Assembly: GCA_002238865.1 (NCBI GenBank) | Contig: MPNE01000002.1 | Location: forward strand, 1-64,000 | Direction of reading: 5' to 3' | Length of the DNA: 64,000 nucleotides | Origin: Gemmatimonadetes bacterium bin94 | Lineage (GTDB): Bacteria > Gemmatimonadota > Gemmatimonadetes > Longimicrobiales > Gaopeijiaceae | Shown: positions 34,647 through 44,181 of the stretch, one piece after another | Layout: each line of letters begins with the position of its first letter | How positions within the stretch are numbered: position 1 is the first letter of the stretch | Notes under the pieces: generated by a model | What the model was told of the DNA's origin: nothing | Database searches by the model: none | Seen by the model: the letters and a program-made list of their open reading frames with translations, nothing else | Made by a program: the position numbers and the translations under genes

Positions 34647-36364
34647 CCGTTCCGCGGCGGGACCTCTTCCACATCCGGGCGCGCCGCCAGGAATACGACG
34701 CCATCGTCGTGGGCTCGGGGATGTCCGGCGGCTGGGCCGCCAAGGAGCTCACCGAGCTGGGTGCCCGGGTGCTCGTCCTCGAGGCCGGTCCCATGGTCGT
34801 CCCCGAGCGCGACTACGCCGAGCACACGCCCACCTACGAGATGCCGTACCGCGGCTGGAACGACCGCAGGGCCCTGGCGGCGGAGCAGCCGGTCCAGCGC
34901 GAGTGCTACGCCTGCGACGAGGTGGGACGCAAGTTCTTCGTCAACGACATCGAGAACCCCTACACGACCGACCCCGACAAACCCTTCCTGTGGATCCGGG
35001 GCCGGCAGGTGGGCGGCAGGTCGATCATGTGGGCGCGGCAGTGTTACCGGCTCAGCGACCTGGACTTCGAGGCCAACGCCCGCGAGGGATATGGGGTCGA
35101 CTGGCCCATCCGCTACGCCGATATGGTCCCCTGGTACGACCACGTCGAGGCCTTTGTCGGCATCAGCGGACGGGCCGAGGGCCTGCCGCAGCTTCCCGAC
35201 GGCGTCTTCCAGCCGCCGATGCAGATGTCGTGCGTCGAGGAGCATGTGCGCGACGCGATCGCCGGTACTTTCGGCGGGCGCCGCATGATGACGATCGGGC
35301 GCACGGCCGTTCTGACCGAGGACCACAAGGGACGGAGAGCCTGCCACTACTGCGGTCCGTGTCACCGCGGCTGCCGCACACGCAGCTACTTCAGTTCGAT
35401 CAACGCGACCCTTCCGGCGGCCGAGGCCACCGGTCGGATGACGCTGCGCCCCAACAGCGTCGTCCCCAGCGTGATCTGGGACCCGAGTGCGGGCCGCGTG
35501 ACCGGGGTTCGGGTGATCGACGCCGACTCCCACGACGAGCTCGAGTTCCGCGCGCGCACCGTTTTCCTCGCCGCCTCGGCGCTCGAATCGGCCAGGATTC
35601 TGCTCAATTCAACGTCATCCGACTTCCCCGACGGCCTGGCCAATTCCAGCGGCGTGCTCGGCAAGTACCTCATGGACCACACGATGGGCGTCGGAGCGAG
35701 GGCGACCTTCGACGGCTGGGAGGATCGGACAACCCGCGGCAGGCGCCCCAACGGCATCTACATTCCCCGCTTCCGCAACGTCACCGAGCCCGCTGCCGAT
35801 TTCCTGCGCGGTTACGGCTATCAGGGATCGGCAACGCGGGCCGGCTGGGGCCGGGGCGTGTCAATGGCCGGATACGGCGCCGATTTCAAGCACGAACTGA
35901 TGCGCCCGGGGCCGTGGTCGTTCGGCATCAACGGCTTCGGCGAGTGCCTGCCCCGCGAAGAGAACCATGTTTCGCTCGATCCGGAGCAGGTGGACAAGTG
36001 GGGGATCCCCACCCTTCGCATCAGCTGTGCCTGGAGTGAGAACGAGCGCATCATGATGCGCGACGCTGCCCAACGGGCCGCCGAAATGCTCGACGCGGGC
36101 GGCGGGCGCGACATCACGATCGACACCGAGATGACCCCCCCGGGGCTCACGATCCACGAAATGGGCACGGCTCGGATGGGGCGCGACCCGGCGACATCGG
36201 TCCTCAATGCGCACAACCAGGCATGGGACGCGCCGAACCTGTTCGTGGTCGACGGCGCGGCGATGGCGTCGTCGGGCTGTACGAATCCGTCGCTCACGTA
36301 CATGGCGTTCGCCGCGCGGGCAAGTCACTACGCGGTGTGGGCGTCGCGGCGGGGGGAGATCTAG
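34643..36364 (+). CDS. GMC-family oxidoreductase (gluconate 2-dehydrogenase large-subunit type)
   Basis: 573 residues. The FAD-binding Rossmann motif 'IVVGSGMSGGWAAKEL' lies at 21-36. A cysteine cluster 'CHYCGPCHRGC' near residue 235 may bind a cofactor. The C-terminal GMC motifs are 'IHEMGTARMGRDP' and 'SGCTNPSLTYMA'. The enzyme would oxidise a sugar, sugar acid or polyol in the periplasm and pass electrons to a cytochrome or quinone; no cytochrome subunit gene is adjacent. It lacks its own signal and is probably exported with the Tat-dependent subunit encoded immediately upstream. Confidence 0.87.
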   Translation: MTVPRRDLFHIRARRQEYDAIVVGSGMSGGWAAKELTELGARVLVLEAGPMVVPERDYAEHTPTYEMPYRGWNDRRALAAEQPVQRECYACDEVGRKFFVNDIENPYTTDPDKPFLWIRGRQVGGRSIMWARQCYRLSDLDFEANAREGYGVDWPIRYADMVPWYDHVEAFVGISGRAEGLPQLPDGVFQPPMQMSCVEEHVRDAIAGTFGGRRMMTIGRTAVLTEDHKGRRACHYCGPCHRGCRTRSYFSSINATLPAAEATGRMTLRPNSVVPSVIWDPSAGRVTGVRVIDADSHDELEFRARTVFLAASALESARILLNSTSSDFPDGLANSSGVLGKYLMDHTMGVGARATFDGWEDRTTRGRRPNGIYIPRFRNVTEPAADFLRGYGYQGSATRAGWGRGVSMAGYGADFKHELMRPGPWSFGINGFGECLPREENHVSLDPEQVDKWGIPTLRISCAWSENERIMMRDAAQRAAEMLDAGGGRDITIDTEMTPPGLTIHEMGTARMGRDPATSVLNAHNQAWDAPNLFVVDGAAMASSGCTNPSLTYMAFAARASHYAVWASRRGEI

Positions 36365-36368
36365 GGGC

Positions 36369-37586
36369 TCAGCGCTCCAGCGGCCACATCTGCACATACT
36401 CCACTTCGAACTCGTCCTCGGTGCTGCCCAGGATGTAGTCCTCGCCGATCTCGAAGATTTCCAGTCCCTCGGGCGTCTCGACGAAGCCGAGCACCCGCCC
36501 GGTGGGGTCGAAGACGGTCCAGAGCACGCCGGGCCGATCTTCCCGGGGGAACTCGTACTCCTCGACCCAGAGGTGGCCGGTGGCATCGGTCATGACCGAA
36601 GAGAACGCCGGGAAGGTCTGCGCCAACGGCGTGTTTTCGAACTCCTGGCGCGCTTGCTCCCACATGGCCTCGGGAACATTTGCTTCCCGATAGAAAGACA
36701 GTTGCTCCTCGACCCACGGTGCGCGATCAGCTTCGATCGGGGCCCGGGGCACATGGTCCCGCCGCACGATCCGGGCGAGTGTGCCGTCCGCGCGAAACGC
36801 CCGGATCTCGTATCGGTCGTTGGGACTCACGACGATCTGGTCCCCCCAGAGTCCCGCAACGAGCTCCCGGCCATAGATCTTCCAGCTGACGTAAGTCGCT
36901 CCCTCATCGTTGGTCGTGATGATGACTTCCGCGCCGGGGTGCGTGCCGAGCGATGCGGACAGCGCACCCTCGCCGTCCCGGATTTCGACGACGGCGGTGT
37001 CGGCGGATTCCGGCGCCGTAATCGCCAGGATGACGCCGGTCTCGCGGACGGCGTGGGGCCGAGGACGGAGCCAGACAGCCGTTTCGCTGCTCCCCAGGAC
37101 AAAGGAGCGGCCGAAGTTGCCGTCGTAGTCGAAGACGGCAATCCCGAGACGGCCCGAGTACCAGGCCGCGATCGAGTCACCCGGCCAGGGAGCGACATGG
37201 GCCAAGCTCCGGAACTCGCCGGGCCCGTCTCCTTCCCCTCCCCAGGTCGTGAGATGATGTCCATCCCCATCGAACACTCTCACCTCTTCCGTCCCACCGT
37301 TCGCCACCACGATCCGGCCATCCGGCAGCTTGATAGCATCGGCGACCCAATGAAGCATGTAGGGTTCTTCACCTTCGAGAACGCCGATCGATACGGCCGG
37401 CTCCGGCCCGACACGCCAACCCAGCCGCGAGCCGTCCGGCGGTTGCGGGTTCTCGACGATCCGGATTCCCGCGCTGTCGCGGACCTCGCTCCCCGGCGCT
37501 GTCGGGGCTCCCCCATCCTGTTGACAGGCCACGGTACCGGCGGCAATCGCAGCGATCAGCTGTTTCCGCACTGACAAGCCCTCCAT
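36369..37586 (-). CDS. Propeller lipoprotein, third of a tandem triplet
   Basis: 405 residues. The lipoprotein signal 'LIAAIAAGTVAC' is followed by 'EVRDSAGIRIVENPQPPDGS' and 'GEEPYML'. The hallmark is 'GGEGDGPGEFRS', and the C-terminal signature 'LEIFEIGEDYILGSTEDEFE' closes the propeller. The start codon follows the stop of the preceding propeller gene directly (TGAATG), so the two are cotranslated. It is a close paralogue of the two genes upstream. It is likely an outer-surface or periplasmic binding protein. Confidence 0.75.
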   Translation of the reverse strand: MEGLSVRKQLIAAIAAGTVACQQDGGAPTAPGSEVRDSAGIRIVENPQPPDGSRLGWRVGPEPAVSIGVLEGEEPYMLHWVADAIKLPDGRIVVANGGTEEVRVFDGDGHHLTTWGGEGDGPGEFRSLAHVAPWPGDSIAAWYSGRLGIAVFDYDGNFGRSFVLGSSETAVWLRPRPHAVRETGVILAITAPESADTAVVEIRDGEGALSASLGTHPGAEVIITTNDEGATYVSWKIYGRELVAGLWGDQIVVSPNDRYEIRAFRADGTLARIVRRDHVPRAPIEADRAPWVEEQLSFYREANVPEAMWEQARQEFENTPLAQTFPAFSSVMTDATGHLWVEEYEFPREDRPGVLWTVFDPTGRVLGFVETPEGLEIFEIGEDYILGSTEDEFEVEYVQMWPLER

Positions 37587-38798
37587 TCAGCCGACCAACC
37601 GTTCCAGCGGCCAGAGCTGTATGTACTCCACGCCGAGATCGTCGCGGACGCTGCCCAGGATGTAGTCCTCCCCGATCTCGTCGATCGACAGATCCTTCGG
37701 AGTCTCGACGAGCCCCAGCACACGCCCCTCCGGATCGAAGACGGTCCAGAGCACGCCGGGCCGATCTTCCCGGGGGAATTCGTATTCCTCGACCCAAAGG
37801 TGGCCCGCCCGGTCGGATCTCACCGATGCGAACGCCGGAAACGTCTCCGCCACCGGCACGTCCTGGAATCGTCGGCGCAACCGCTGGCCCTCCGCTGGCG
37901 ATGCAGGAGAGTTGGAGGCGACCTCTACCTCGATGTGCGCCTCGACGTCATCCGCGGTGGGCAAACGCGGGATGTGGTCGCGCCTGACGATTCGCACCAA
38001 TGAGCCGTCCGCCCCGAACGCCTTCAGTTCGTACCGGCTCGTGTTCCCGACGACGACCAGGTCGCCCCAGGGCGCCCACACCGGCTGGCGCCCGAAGGTC
38101 TTCCAGAACAACATGGCCTGGTCGGTTCCCTCGGCCTGGATGTAGGGCTCCCTGCCAGGGTGTGCCCCGAACGAACTGCGCACCCCTCCTCCCGCGTCGC
38201 GCAGTTGCACCACGATGGAATCCGCAACTTCGGGCGCGTGTACCGCCAGGATCGAGCCGTCCAGCGTGGCATGCCAGGGGCTGAACCTTTGGAAGGGCGT
38301 GGCAGCCTCGTCGTTCACGAGGGTGAAGGAGCGGCCGTAGTTCCCCTGCGCGTCGAAGACCGACATCCCTCCGCGCGCCGTGTACCAGGCGATGATCGAG
38401 TCACCCGGCCACGGCTCCACGGACCAGAGACTCCGGAATTCTCCGGGCCCTTCTCCCCGCCCGCCCCATGTCTCGATGTAGACTCCCGCCGCGTCGAAGA
38501 CACGGAGTTCGTCCGTCCCGACGTTGGCGACGACGATGCGCCCGTCGCGCAGCCTGGTCGCGTCCCAGGCGAGGTAGAGCATGTAGGGCTCCGCCCCTTC
38601 CGGAACTCCGATCGAGACGGATGGCTCCGGGCCGATCCGCCAGGGCAGGCGCGAGTCATCGGCCGGGCGGTTGTTTGCCACGATTTGGATGCCCGCGCTG
38701 TCGCGGACTTCGCTCTGCATTCCGGCCAGACCCTGCCGATCCTGCCCGCAGGACATTGCAGTCAGTGCCAGGAGCGGTGCCACCGTACGGTTCTTCAT
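37587..38798 (-). CDS. Propeller lipoprotein, second of a tandem triplet
   Basis: 403 residues. The signal 'VAPLLALTAMSC' has a lipobox cysteine near residue 17, then 'EVRDSAGIQIVANNRPADDS' and 'LPWRIGPEPSVSIGV'. The hallmark 'GGRGEGPGEFRS' is identical to that of the first copy. Near its 3' end, 37741-37804 is almost identical in DNA to 36508-36572 of the next gene, which points to recent duplication or gene conversion. It lies 21 bp downstream of copy one and directly abuts copy three. Function is unknown. Confidence 0.75.
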   Translation of the reverse strand: MKNRTVAPLLALTAMSCGQDRQGLAGMQSEVRDSAGIQIVANNRPADDSRLPWRIGPEPSVSIGVPEGAEPYMLYLAWDATRLRDGRIVVANVGTDELRVFDAAGVYIETWGGRGEGPGEFRSLWSVEPWPGDSIIAWYTARGGMSVFDAQGNYGRSFTLVNDEAATPFQRFSPWHATLDGSILAVHAPEVADSIVVQLRDAGGGVRSSFGAHPGREPYIQAEGTDQAMLFWKTFGRQPVWAPWGDLVVVGNTSRYELKAFGADGSLVRIVRRDHIPRLPTADDVEAHIEVEVASNSPASPAEGQRLRRRFQDVPVAETFPAFASVRSDRAGHLWVEEYEFPREDRPGVLWTVFDPEGRVLGLVETPKDLSIDEIGEDYILGSVRDDLGVEYIQLWPLERLVG

Positions 38799-38819
38799 GC
38801 CTCTCCATACCCCCTTCCT

Positions 38820-40028
38820 CTATCGCCGGTCCAGCGGCCAGAGCTGTATGTATTCCACGTTGAGCGCGTCCCAGGTTGTCCCCAGGATATAGTCCTCTCC
38901 GATCTCATGGATGTACAGACCCTCCGGCGTCTCGACAAAGCCCAGGACGCGGCCTTCCGGATCAAAGACGGTCCAGAGCCCGGGGGGCCGCTCTTCCTCT
39001 GACAACTCGTACTCACCAACCCAGAGGTGGCTTGAGGCGTCGGACATGATCGATCCGAACGTCGGGAAATGCTCCGCCACGGGCACTGACTGGTAACGGC
39101 GACGCAGGCGCTCCTTCTCGCTTTCGGTTTCCCGGAGGACGCTCTCGGCCACCCGTGCCTCGATGTAGGCCTCGACATCGTCCGGAGGCGGAGTGCGGGG
39201 CACATGGTCGCGCCTGACGATCCGCGCCAGGGAACCGTCGATGCCGAACGCTCTGAACTCGTAACGGCTGGTGTGGCCGACGACGACCAGGTCTCCCCAT
39301 GTCGTCCAGACCGGCTCGCGCCCGAAGATCTTGTGGAACAACATCGCCTGGTCGGTTCCCTCTGCGTGGAGGTGCGGCTCGGGGCCCGGGTGCGTGCCAA
39401 GCGAACTCCGGATCCTTCCCTCTCCGTCCCTGAGCTGGAAGACCACGGTGTCCGCACCGTGGGGCCAGTGAACCGTGACGATCGAGCCGTCGCGTGTAGT
39501 GTCCTCCGGCCGGAAGCGTTGCATGAGAGGGGTGGCCTCATCGTGCACGAGTTCAAGAGTACGGCCGTAATTCCCATGCCCGTCGAAGACCGAAATACCG
39601 TTGCGCGGCGCGTACCAGGCAACGATCGAGTCACCCGGCCACGGTCCGACCCGCCAAAGGCTTCTGAATTCGCCCGGACCCTCTCCTCGGCCACCCCAGC
39701 TCTCAAGGTGGACTCCGGATGAGTCGAACACGCGCAGCTCGTTCGTCCCGCCGTTCAGGATGACGATCCGCCCATCACTCAACCTGGTGGCGTCCATGGC
39801 CGCGTCGAGCAAGTAGGGCTCCTCGCCCTCGACGGCACCAATGGATACGGTGGGCTCTGCCCCGATTGACCACGGCAACCGCGAGCCGACCGGCGGTTCC
39901 GGGTTCTCGACGATCCGGATTCCCGCGCTGTCGCGTGTTTGGGTGCGGGGGAAGGGTGCAGGTTGCCGGCCCTGCTCGCAGGCGAGCGCGGACAGGGACA
40001 GCAGGGCAAGGAGGGCATTCAGCTTCAT
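38820..40028 (-). CDS. Propeller lipoprotein, first of a tandem triplet
   Basis: 402 residues from the ATG at 40028, with GGGAGG upstream and a short lipoprotein signal 'MKLNALLALLSLSALAC'. The frame is open far upstream, but that part has no protein-like character and overlaps the divergent HepT gene. The mature part begins 'TRDSAGIRIVENPEPPVGS' and shows 'GEEPYLL' and 'GGRGEGPGEFRS'. It heads the three-gene operon, so promoter elements are expected in the 96-bp gap shared with the divergent HepT/MntA module. Confidence 0.75.
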   Translation of the reverse strand: MKLNALLALLSLSALACEQGRQPAPFPRTQTRDSAGIRIVENPEPPVGSRLPWSIGAEPTVSIGAVEGEEPYLLDAAMDATRLSDGRIVILNGGTNELRVFDSSGVHLESWGGRGEGPGEFRSLWRVGPWPGDSIVAWYAPRNGISVFDGHGNYGRTLELVHDEATPLMQRFRPEDTTRDGSIVTVHWPHGADTVVFQLRDGEGRIRSSLGTHPGPEPHLHAEGTDQAMLFHKIFGREPVWTTWGDLVVVGHTSRYEFRAFGIDGSLARIVRRDHVPRTPPPDDVEAYIEARVAESVLRETESEKERLRRRYQSVPVAEHFPTFGSIMSDASSHLWVGEYELSEEERPPGLWTVFDPEGRVLGFVETPEGLYIHEIGEDYILGTTWDALNVEYIQLWPLDRR

Positions 40029-40124
40029 GGGGTGCCTCCCGGAACAAAGTGGGCGCATCTGAACATTCCCGCGCACATCATGCCAGCCTATCTTCAAGGA
40101 TCGTTCCCGCAGCGCGGATCCGCC

Positions 40125-40553
40125 ATGCCAGCACAGGTTGACGCAACCTTCCTGAGGAGATGTCTCGGCACTCTTGACCACGCGCTGGCCGCGTTGCGGC
40201 GCCATGACCCCGATGACGCAGAGTACGATGTGTTCCGCGCCGCGTGCGTCAAGGAGTTCGAGCTCGTCCTGGAACAGAGTGGCAAATTGCTCAGGAAGCG
40301 GCTGACACCTTTTTTCGCAAGCAGCCGCCAAGTCGACCGGCTTGTCTTCAAGGACGTTTTCCGGCACGCGGCGAAGCATGGCCTGGTCAACGCGGACGCC
40401 TGCGAACGGTGGCTGGAGTACCGGGACAATCGCAACGAGACGGCACACGACTACGGCAAGGTCTTCGCCGAGGCCACTCTGGCCCTGCTCCCCTCGTTCC
40501 TCGCAGACGCCCGCGAACTCGCCGACAGACTCGAAGAGCCGCACCGTGCCTGA
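40125..40553 (+). CDS. hepT: HepT-like HEPN toxin
   Basis: 142 residues from the ATG at 40125. The all-helical HEPN domain contains the motif R103-x4-H108-x-Y110 ('RNETAHDY'), exactly the RX4HXY pattern of HepT. In characterised systems HepT is an RNase, and MntA adds AMP groups to the tyrosine after the histidine to silence it. The partner nucleotidyltransferase gene overlaps its end by 8 bp. Both the catalytic Arg/His and the target Tyr are intact, so the module looks functional. Confidence 0.88.
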   Translation: MPAQVDATFLRRCLGTLDHALAALRRHDPDDAEYDVFRAACVKEFELVLEQSGKLLRKRLTPFFASSRQVDRLVFKDVFRHAAKHGLVNADACERWLEYRDNRNETAHDYGKVFAEATLALLPSFLADARELADRLEEPHRA

Positions 40554-40893
40554 TCGATTGCACCTGTCGCCCCGACACCGACGCATGATCGGTGAACTGG
40601 TGGCTCGTTTTCTCCCCGGAGTCGAGGTGTGGGCATACGGGAGTCGCGTGAACGGTCGCAGCCACGAGGGCAGCGATCTTGATCTGGTCCTCCGGGCACC
40701 GGGTCTACGCCCGATCCCTCGCAGCCAACTTGGAGATCTCACCGAGGCCCTGACGGATTCCAATATCCCGTTCCTGGTGGAGGCCCGTGACTGGGCCCGC
40801 CTGCCCGAGAGGTTCCAGAGAGAGATCGAGCGGGACTATGTGGTGTCCTTCAGGGAGGAAGTGCGGGAGTCCAAGCGAGTTGTCCGTCGTTAA
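40546..40893 (+). CDS. mntA: MntA-like minimal nucleotidyltransferase antitoxin
   Basis: 115 residues from a GTG at 40546. The sequence 'YGSRVNGRSHEGSDLDL' contains GS-x10-DxD (Gly32, Ser33, Asp44, Asp46), the active site of minimal nucleotidyltransferases that polyAMPylate HepT toxins. A third acidic residue is likely in 'FLVEARDW'. It overlaps the toxin gene by 8 bp, with toxin first. This is the type VII toxin-antitoxin arrangement, which can also act in defence against phage. Confidence 0.88.
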   Translation: MPDRLHLSPRHRRMIGELVARFLPGVEVWAYGSRVNGRSHEGSDLDLVLRAPGLRPIPRSQLGDLTEALTDSNIPFLVEARDWARLPERFQREIERDYVVSFREEVRESKRVVRR

Positions 40894-41040
40894 CGGTCAC
40901 CGGGCCCGTGCATGACGGATCCCGACCCTGGTTCCAAAGCGTACCCGAATCGCAGCCACCACTTCTGCCGCGGGTTCTTCCGGCAGTAGATTGCGGACCA
41001 GGGACGGAGGCATCGGTCCACTCGAGCCGGAGCAGCCACG

Positions 41041-42501
41041 ATGAATCGACGTGCCTTACTGAAAGCCGGGGCGGCCGCCGCCGCGTTGCCGCTCGTCGCG
41101 TTAGCGCGAGGCCTCGCGGTGAACGCGGCTACGGCGCAGGTGGCGTTCGCTCGGCGCGACCTCCAGCAGCTCCTCGACGAGTCGGCCGAGAGCCTCGGCA
41201 TCGTTGGCGCCCAGCTCGCGGTGTTGGACGGCGAGGGGGTCCACGAGTTCGCAACCGGTCTGGCGATCCGTGAGCGCAACCTGGCTGTCACGCCGGACAC
41301 GCTGTTCCAGATCGGCTCGACGACCAAGGTCTTCAACGCCGCCGTAGTCATGGCCCTGGTCGACGAGGGAACGCTCGACCTGGACGAACCCGTTGGGAGC
41401 TACCTCGACGGCGCGCCGCTGACGAGCGACGTCCCGCCCGTCGACATGACCCTGCGCCAACTGCTCTCGATGTCGTCGGGACTCGACAACGGGCCGTACA
41501 CGGATCACGGTCGCGGCGATGACGCCCTGGGCCGGTACGTCGCTTCACTTGCGGAGCTTCCCGGGATCTTCGAGCCGGGCACGGCCTACGGCTACTCGAA
41601 CGCCGGCACCGCCGTCGCCGGGTTCGCGGCCCAGCGGGTGATGGGGAAGAACTGGGAGACCCTGCTCGCCGAGCGGATCCTTGGGCCGCTCGGCCTCGAG
41701 CATTCGGCGACCTTCCCGGAGGACCTGCTCTATCACCCGGTGGCGCTCGGCTACTCGCCGACCCCCTCGAGGCCCGAAGGCGAGCGGGTACCGTTCTGGG
41801 GGCTGCCGCGCAGCATCGCCCCGGCCGGGGCAACCCTGTGCTGCAGCGCCGGCGATCTCGTGCGGTTCGCCGGGATGTTCCTTCGAGGGGGGCGCTCGAC
41901 CGACGGGCGGCAGGTGTTGTCGGAGGAGGCCGTCGAGACCATGCACACGCCCGAGATCGACATGCCGACCCGGGTCATCGCTCAGAAGTGGTGCACCGGG
42001 CCTTACTGGAAGCGCTGGGGCGGCGAGGTGATCTACGGGCACAGCGGCACCAACTCCGGCGGGTCTTCCCTGCTGCTCTGGTGTCCGAACAAGGGCGTCG
42101 CGGCCGCGACGATCTCCAACGTGCCGAGCCAGGGCTACCCACTGGCCGACAAAGTGTTCGACACTCTGTTCCCGGAGGTCTTCGGCATCGACAAGCCCCG
42201 GACGCCGAAGCCGGACTCGGTGTCGCCCCAGGAGGTCGAGCTCGAGCGCTACGTCGGGCGGTTCGAGGCCCTGGGCAGCCGGTTCTCGTTCTCTGTGAAT
42301 GGTGACCGGCTGATGGCGCGGTCGGAGATGGGCAGCGAGTTGGAGTCCGAGCTGATTCCGCTCGGGGGCGACCGATTCCTGCCGCGCGATCCGGCGATGG
42401 GCGGCAACCGCGGCTGGGACGTCGCCTTCTGGGGCGACGACGGCAACGGTCGCGCGACGCACTACCTTAACGGCGTCTTCGCCATGCGCCGCAGCGGCTG
42501 A
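41041..42501 (+). CDS. Exported serine hydrolase, class C beta-lactamase family
   Basis: 486 residues. A leader starting 'MNRRALLKAGAAAAALPL' indicates export. Active-site motifs: Ser93-Thr-Thr-Lys96 ('GSTTK'), Tyr185-Ser-Asn187 ('GYSNAG') and His334-Ser-Gly-Thr ('HSGTNSG', replacing KTG). The His in the third motif favours an esterase or D-aminopeptidase/penicillin-binding role over true beta-lactamase activity. A C-terminal beta domain of about 100 residues follows. It is monocistronic, convergent with the amidase gene, with a hairpin between them. Confidence 0.83.
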   Translation: MNRRALLKAGAAAAALPLVALARGLAVNAATAQVAFARRDLQQLLDESAESLGIVGAQLAVLDGEGVHEFATGLAIRERNLAVTPDTLFQIGSTTKVFNAAVVMALVDEGTLDLDEPVGSYLDGAPLTSDVPPVDMTLRQLLSMSSGLDNGPYTDHGRGDDALGRYVASLAELPGIFEPGTAYGYSNAGTAVAGFAAQRVMGKNWETLLAERILGPLGLEHSATFPEDLLYHPVALGYSPTPSRPEGERVPFWGLPRSIAPAGATLCCSAGDLVRFAGMFLRGGRSTDGRQVLSEEAVETMHTPEIDMPTRVIAQKWCTGPYWKRWGGEVIYGHSGTNSGGSSLLLWCPNKGVAAATISNVPSQGYPLADKVFDTLFPEVFGIDKPRTPKPDSVSPQEVELERYVGRFEALGSRFSFSVNGDRLMARSEMGSELESELIPLGGDRFLPRDPAMGGNRGWDVAFWGDDGNGRATHYLNGVFAMRRSG

Positions 42502-42523
42502 TCGGGGGCACGTCCCCCTGATC
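42500..42523. terminator. Hairpin between convergent genes
   Basis: GATCGGGGG and CCCCCTGATC pair around a short loop, with one bulged base. It lies just after the serine hydrolase stop and 15 bp before the convergent amidase stop. It has no clear U-tract, so a bidirectional terminator is plausible rather than certain. Confidence 0.4.
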
Positions 42524-42537
42524 CGGAAACCGTATAC

Positions 42538-44151
42538 TTACTGCCCCCCACCCAACGGCGGGGCGCTCTGGGGCGGACGCCTGTACCCCGTCCCCTGTTC
42601 GAAAGCGTAGCCGAAGCGCAGCAGCATCGCCTCTGCAAACGGCCGCCCCAGGAACTCGAGACCCACCGGCAGCCCCTCCGGCGTGAATCCCGCCGGAACC
42701 GTCAGCGCCGGAAACCCCGTGATCGGGCTGAGTAGCCGGTTGTCGCCCAGTCCGTACCGGTCGGCCGGCGAAGGGTTGGTCTCGGCGTCCTGGGCGATCA
42801 GCGTGACCGGGTGGTCGAAGGTGGCGTAGACGAGCGCGTCGAGGTCGTGCTCCGCCATGGCCACCAGGACATCGCGCCGGATCCGGTCGCGGCCAAGCAG
42901 GTAGTCCAGATACCCCGGGTCACTGGTCGACTTGCCCAGCGAGTTTGCCAGACCCGCCGCGCGCCACGGTGTCACGCGCCCGCTCAGCAGGATCGACCGC
43001 AGCGTCTTGTACGGGGCGTTTGCATGCTCGGACAGGTAGGCGTCGGTTGCCTCTTCGGTCTCGTAGACGTTGCTGCCGAATACCGGGTTCACCGTCTCGA
43101 TCCCGGCGATATCGACGCCGTCGACGACCTCGGCGCCGAGCCGCCGCAGGTCTGCCACCGCCGCGTCGATGCGGGCGCGGACTTGCCGGAATCCCTCCGA
43201 GTCGGGATCTACCGACTCATCCATGGCGTCGCGGATGACCCCGATGCGCGCGCCTTCCAGGCCGTCGGCGCCAAGTCCGCCCTCATATGAATCCGGCAAA
43301 CGCCCAACTGCGCGAGCGGTCACCGGATCGTTCGGATCGTACCCGGCGATGACACCGAGCAGAATGGCCGCGTCCATTACGCTGCGAGTGATCGGGCCCT
43401 GGGTGTCGGTCGTGGGGTTGGCGGGCATGAGGCCGAACCGGCTGACCAGCTCGAGAGTCGGCCGCAGCCCCACCAGAGACGCCACCGCCGCCGGGCCCCG
43501 GATCGAGCCGCCCGTATCCTCGCCGATGCCGACCATCCCGAAGTTGGCCGCGATGCCCACGCTGGTGCCGCCCGAGGAACCGCTCGGGTTGCGCAGCGGG
43601 TCGTACGCGTTCCGGATCACCCCGAACCCGGATCCCACGTAGCGCGAGGCATATTCGCCCATATTCGTCTTGGCCAGGATGAGGGCACCCGCATCCTTCA
43701 TCCGGGTGACGATGGTGGCGTCTCGCGCAGGCACGAAGTCCTCGAAGAGCACCGACCCGTACGTGGTGCGCATGTCGCTGGTCTCGACCTGGTCCTTGAG
43801 CAGAACCGGGATGCAGTGGAGTGGCCCGGCGAGCCCGTCGGATGCGAGCGCGTCGTCGAGTTCGGCGGCTTCCTGCAGGGCGCGTGGGTTGAGCGTGGCG
43901 ATCGTGTTGAGCTCCGGGCCGCGCTGGTCGTACGCATCGATGCGCGCGAGGTACGCCTGCACGAGGCCCACGCACGTCAGGTTGCCGGAGAGGAAGGCGG
44001 CGTGGACCTCGGCGATCGTCGCCTCCTCGACGTCGAACGTCTGGGCACGCAGCGGTGCAGCCGGAGTGGCCACGAAGAGCGCGGCGACGGCAGCCAGCGC
44101 TGCGGGCAACGTACGGGTCATGCGGCTGGGCCGTCCGTGGTCGTCAGTCAT
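42538..44151 (-). CDS. Exported amidase-signature hydrolase
   Basis: 537 residues; an ATG at 44121 would give a cleaner signal peptide ending 'APLRAQ'. The amidase-signature triad is visible: Lys119 ('LLKDQVET'), the cis-serine in 'NPSGSSGGTS' near 193, and nucleophile Ser216 in 'GEDTGGSIRGPA'. The family hydrolyses amide bonds of small molecules or peptides. The signal peptide places the enzyme outside the cytoplasm. Its promoter region contains a 28-bp dyad shared with the divergent TolB/PHP protein gene. Natural substrate is unknown. Confidence 0.87.
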   Translation of the reverse strand: MTDDHGRPSRMTRTLPAALAAVAALFVATPAAPLRAQTFDVEEATIAEVHAAFLSGNLTCVGLVQAYLARIDAYDQRGPELNTIATLNPRALQEAAELDDALASDGLAGPLHCIPVLLKDQVETSDMRTTYGSVLFEDFVPARDATIVTRMKDAGALILAKTNMGEYASRYVGSGFGVIRNAYDPLRNPSGSSGGTSVGIAANFGMVGIGEDTGGSIRGPAAVASLVGLRPTLELVSRFGLMPANPTTDTQGPITRSVMDAAILLGVIAGYDPNDPVTARAVGRLPDSYEGGLGADGLEGARIGVIRDAMDESVDPDSEGFRQVRARIDAAVADLRRLGAEVVDGVDIAGIETVNPVFGSNVYETEEATDAYLSEHANAPYKTLRSILLSGRVTPWRAAGLANSLGKSTSDPGYLDYLLGRDRIRRDVLVAMAEHDLDALVYATFDHPVTLIAQDAETNPSPADRYGLGDNRLLSPITGFPALTVPAGFTPEGLPVGLEFLGRPFAEAMLLRFGYAFEQGTGYRRPPQSAPPLGGGQ

Positions 44152-44181
44152 GGCGATTCCAGATATGTAATGTCTACTTTA

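Noticed and set aside
38820-40763. Fused 647-codon frame for the first triplet propeller
   Set aside because: The extra N-terminus is antisense to HepT/MntA and lies before an obvious lipoprotein signal at 40028.
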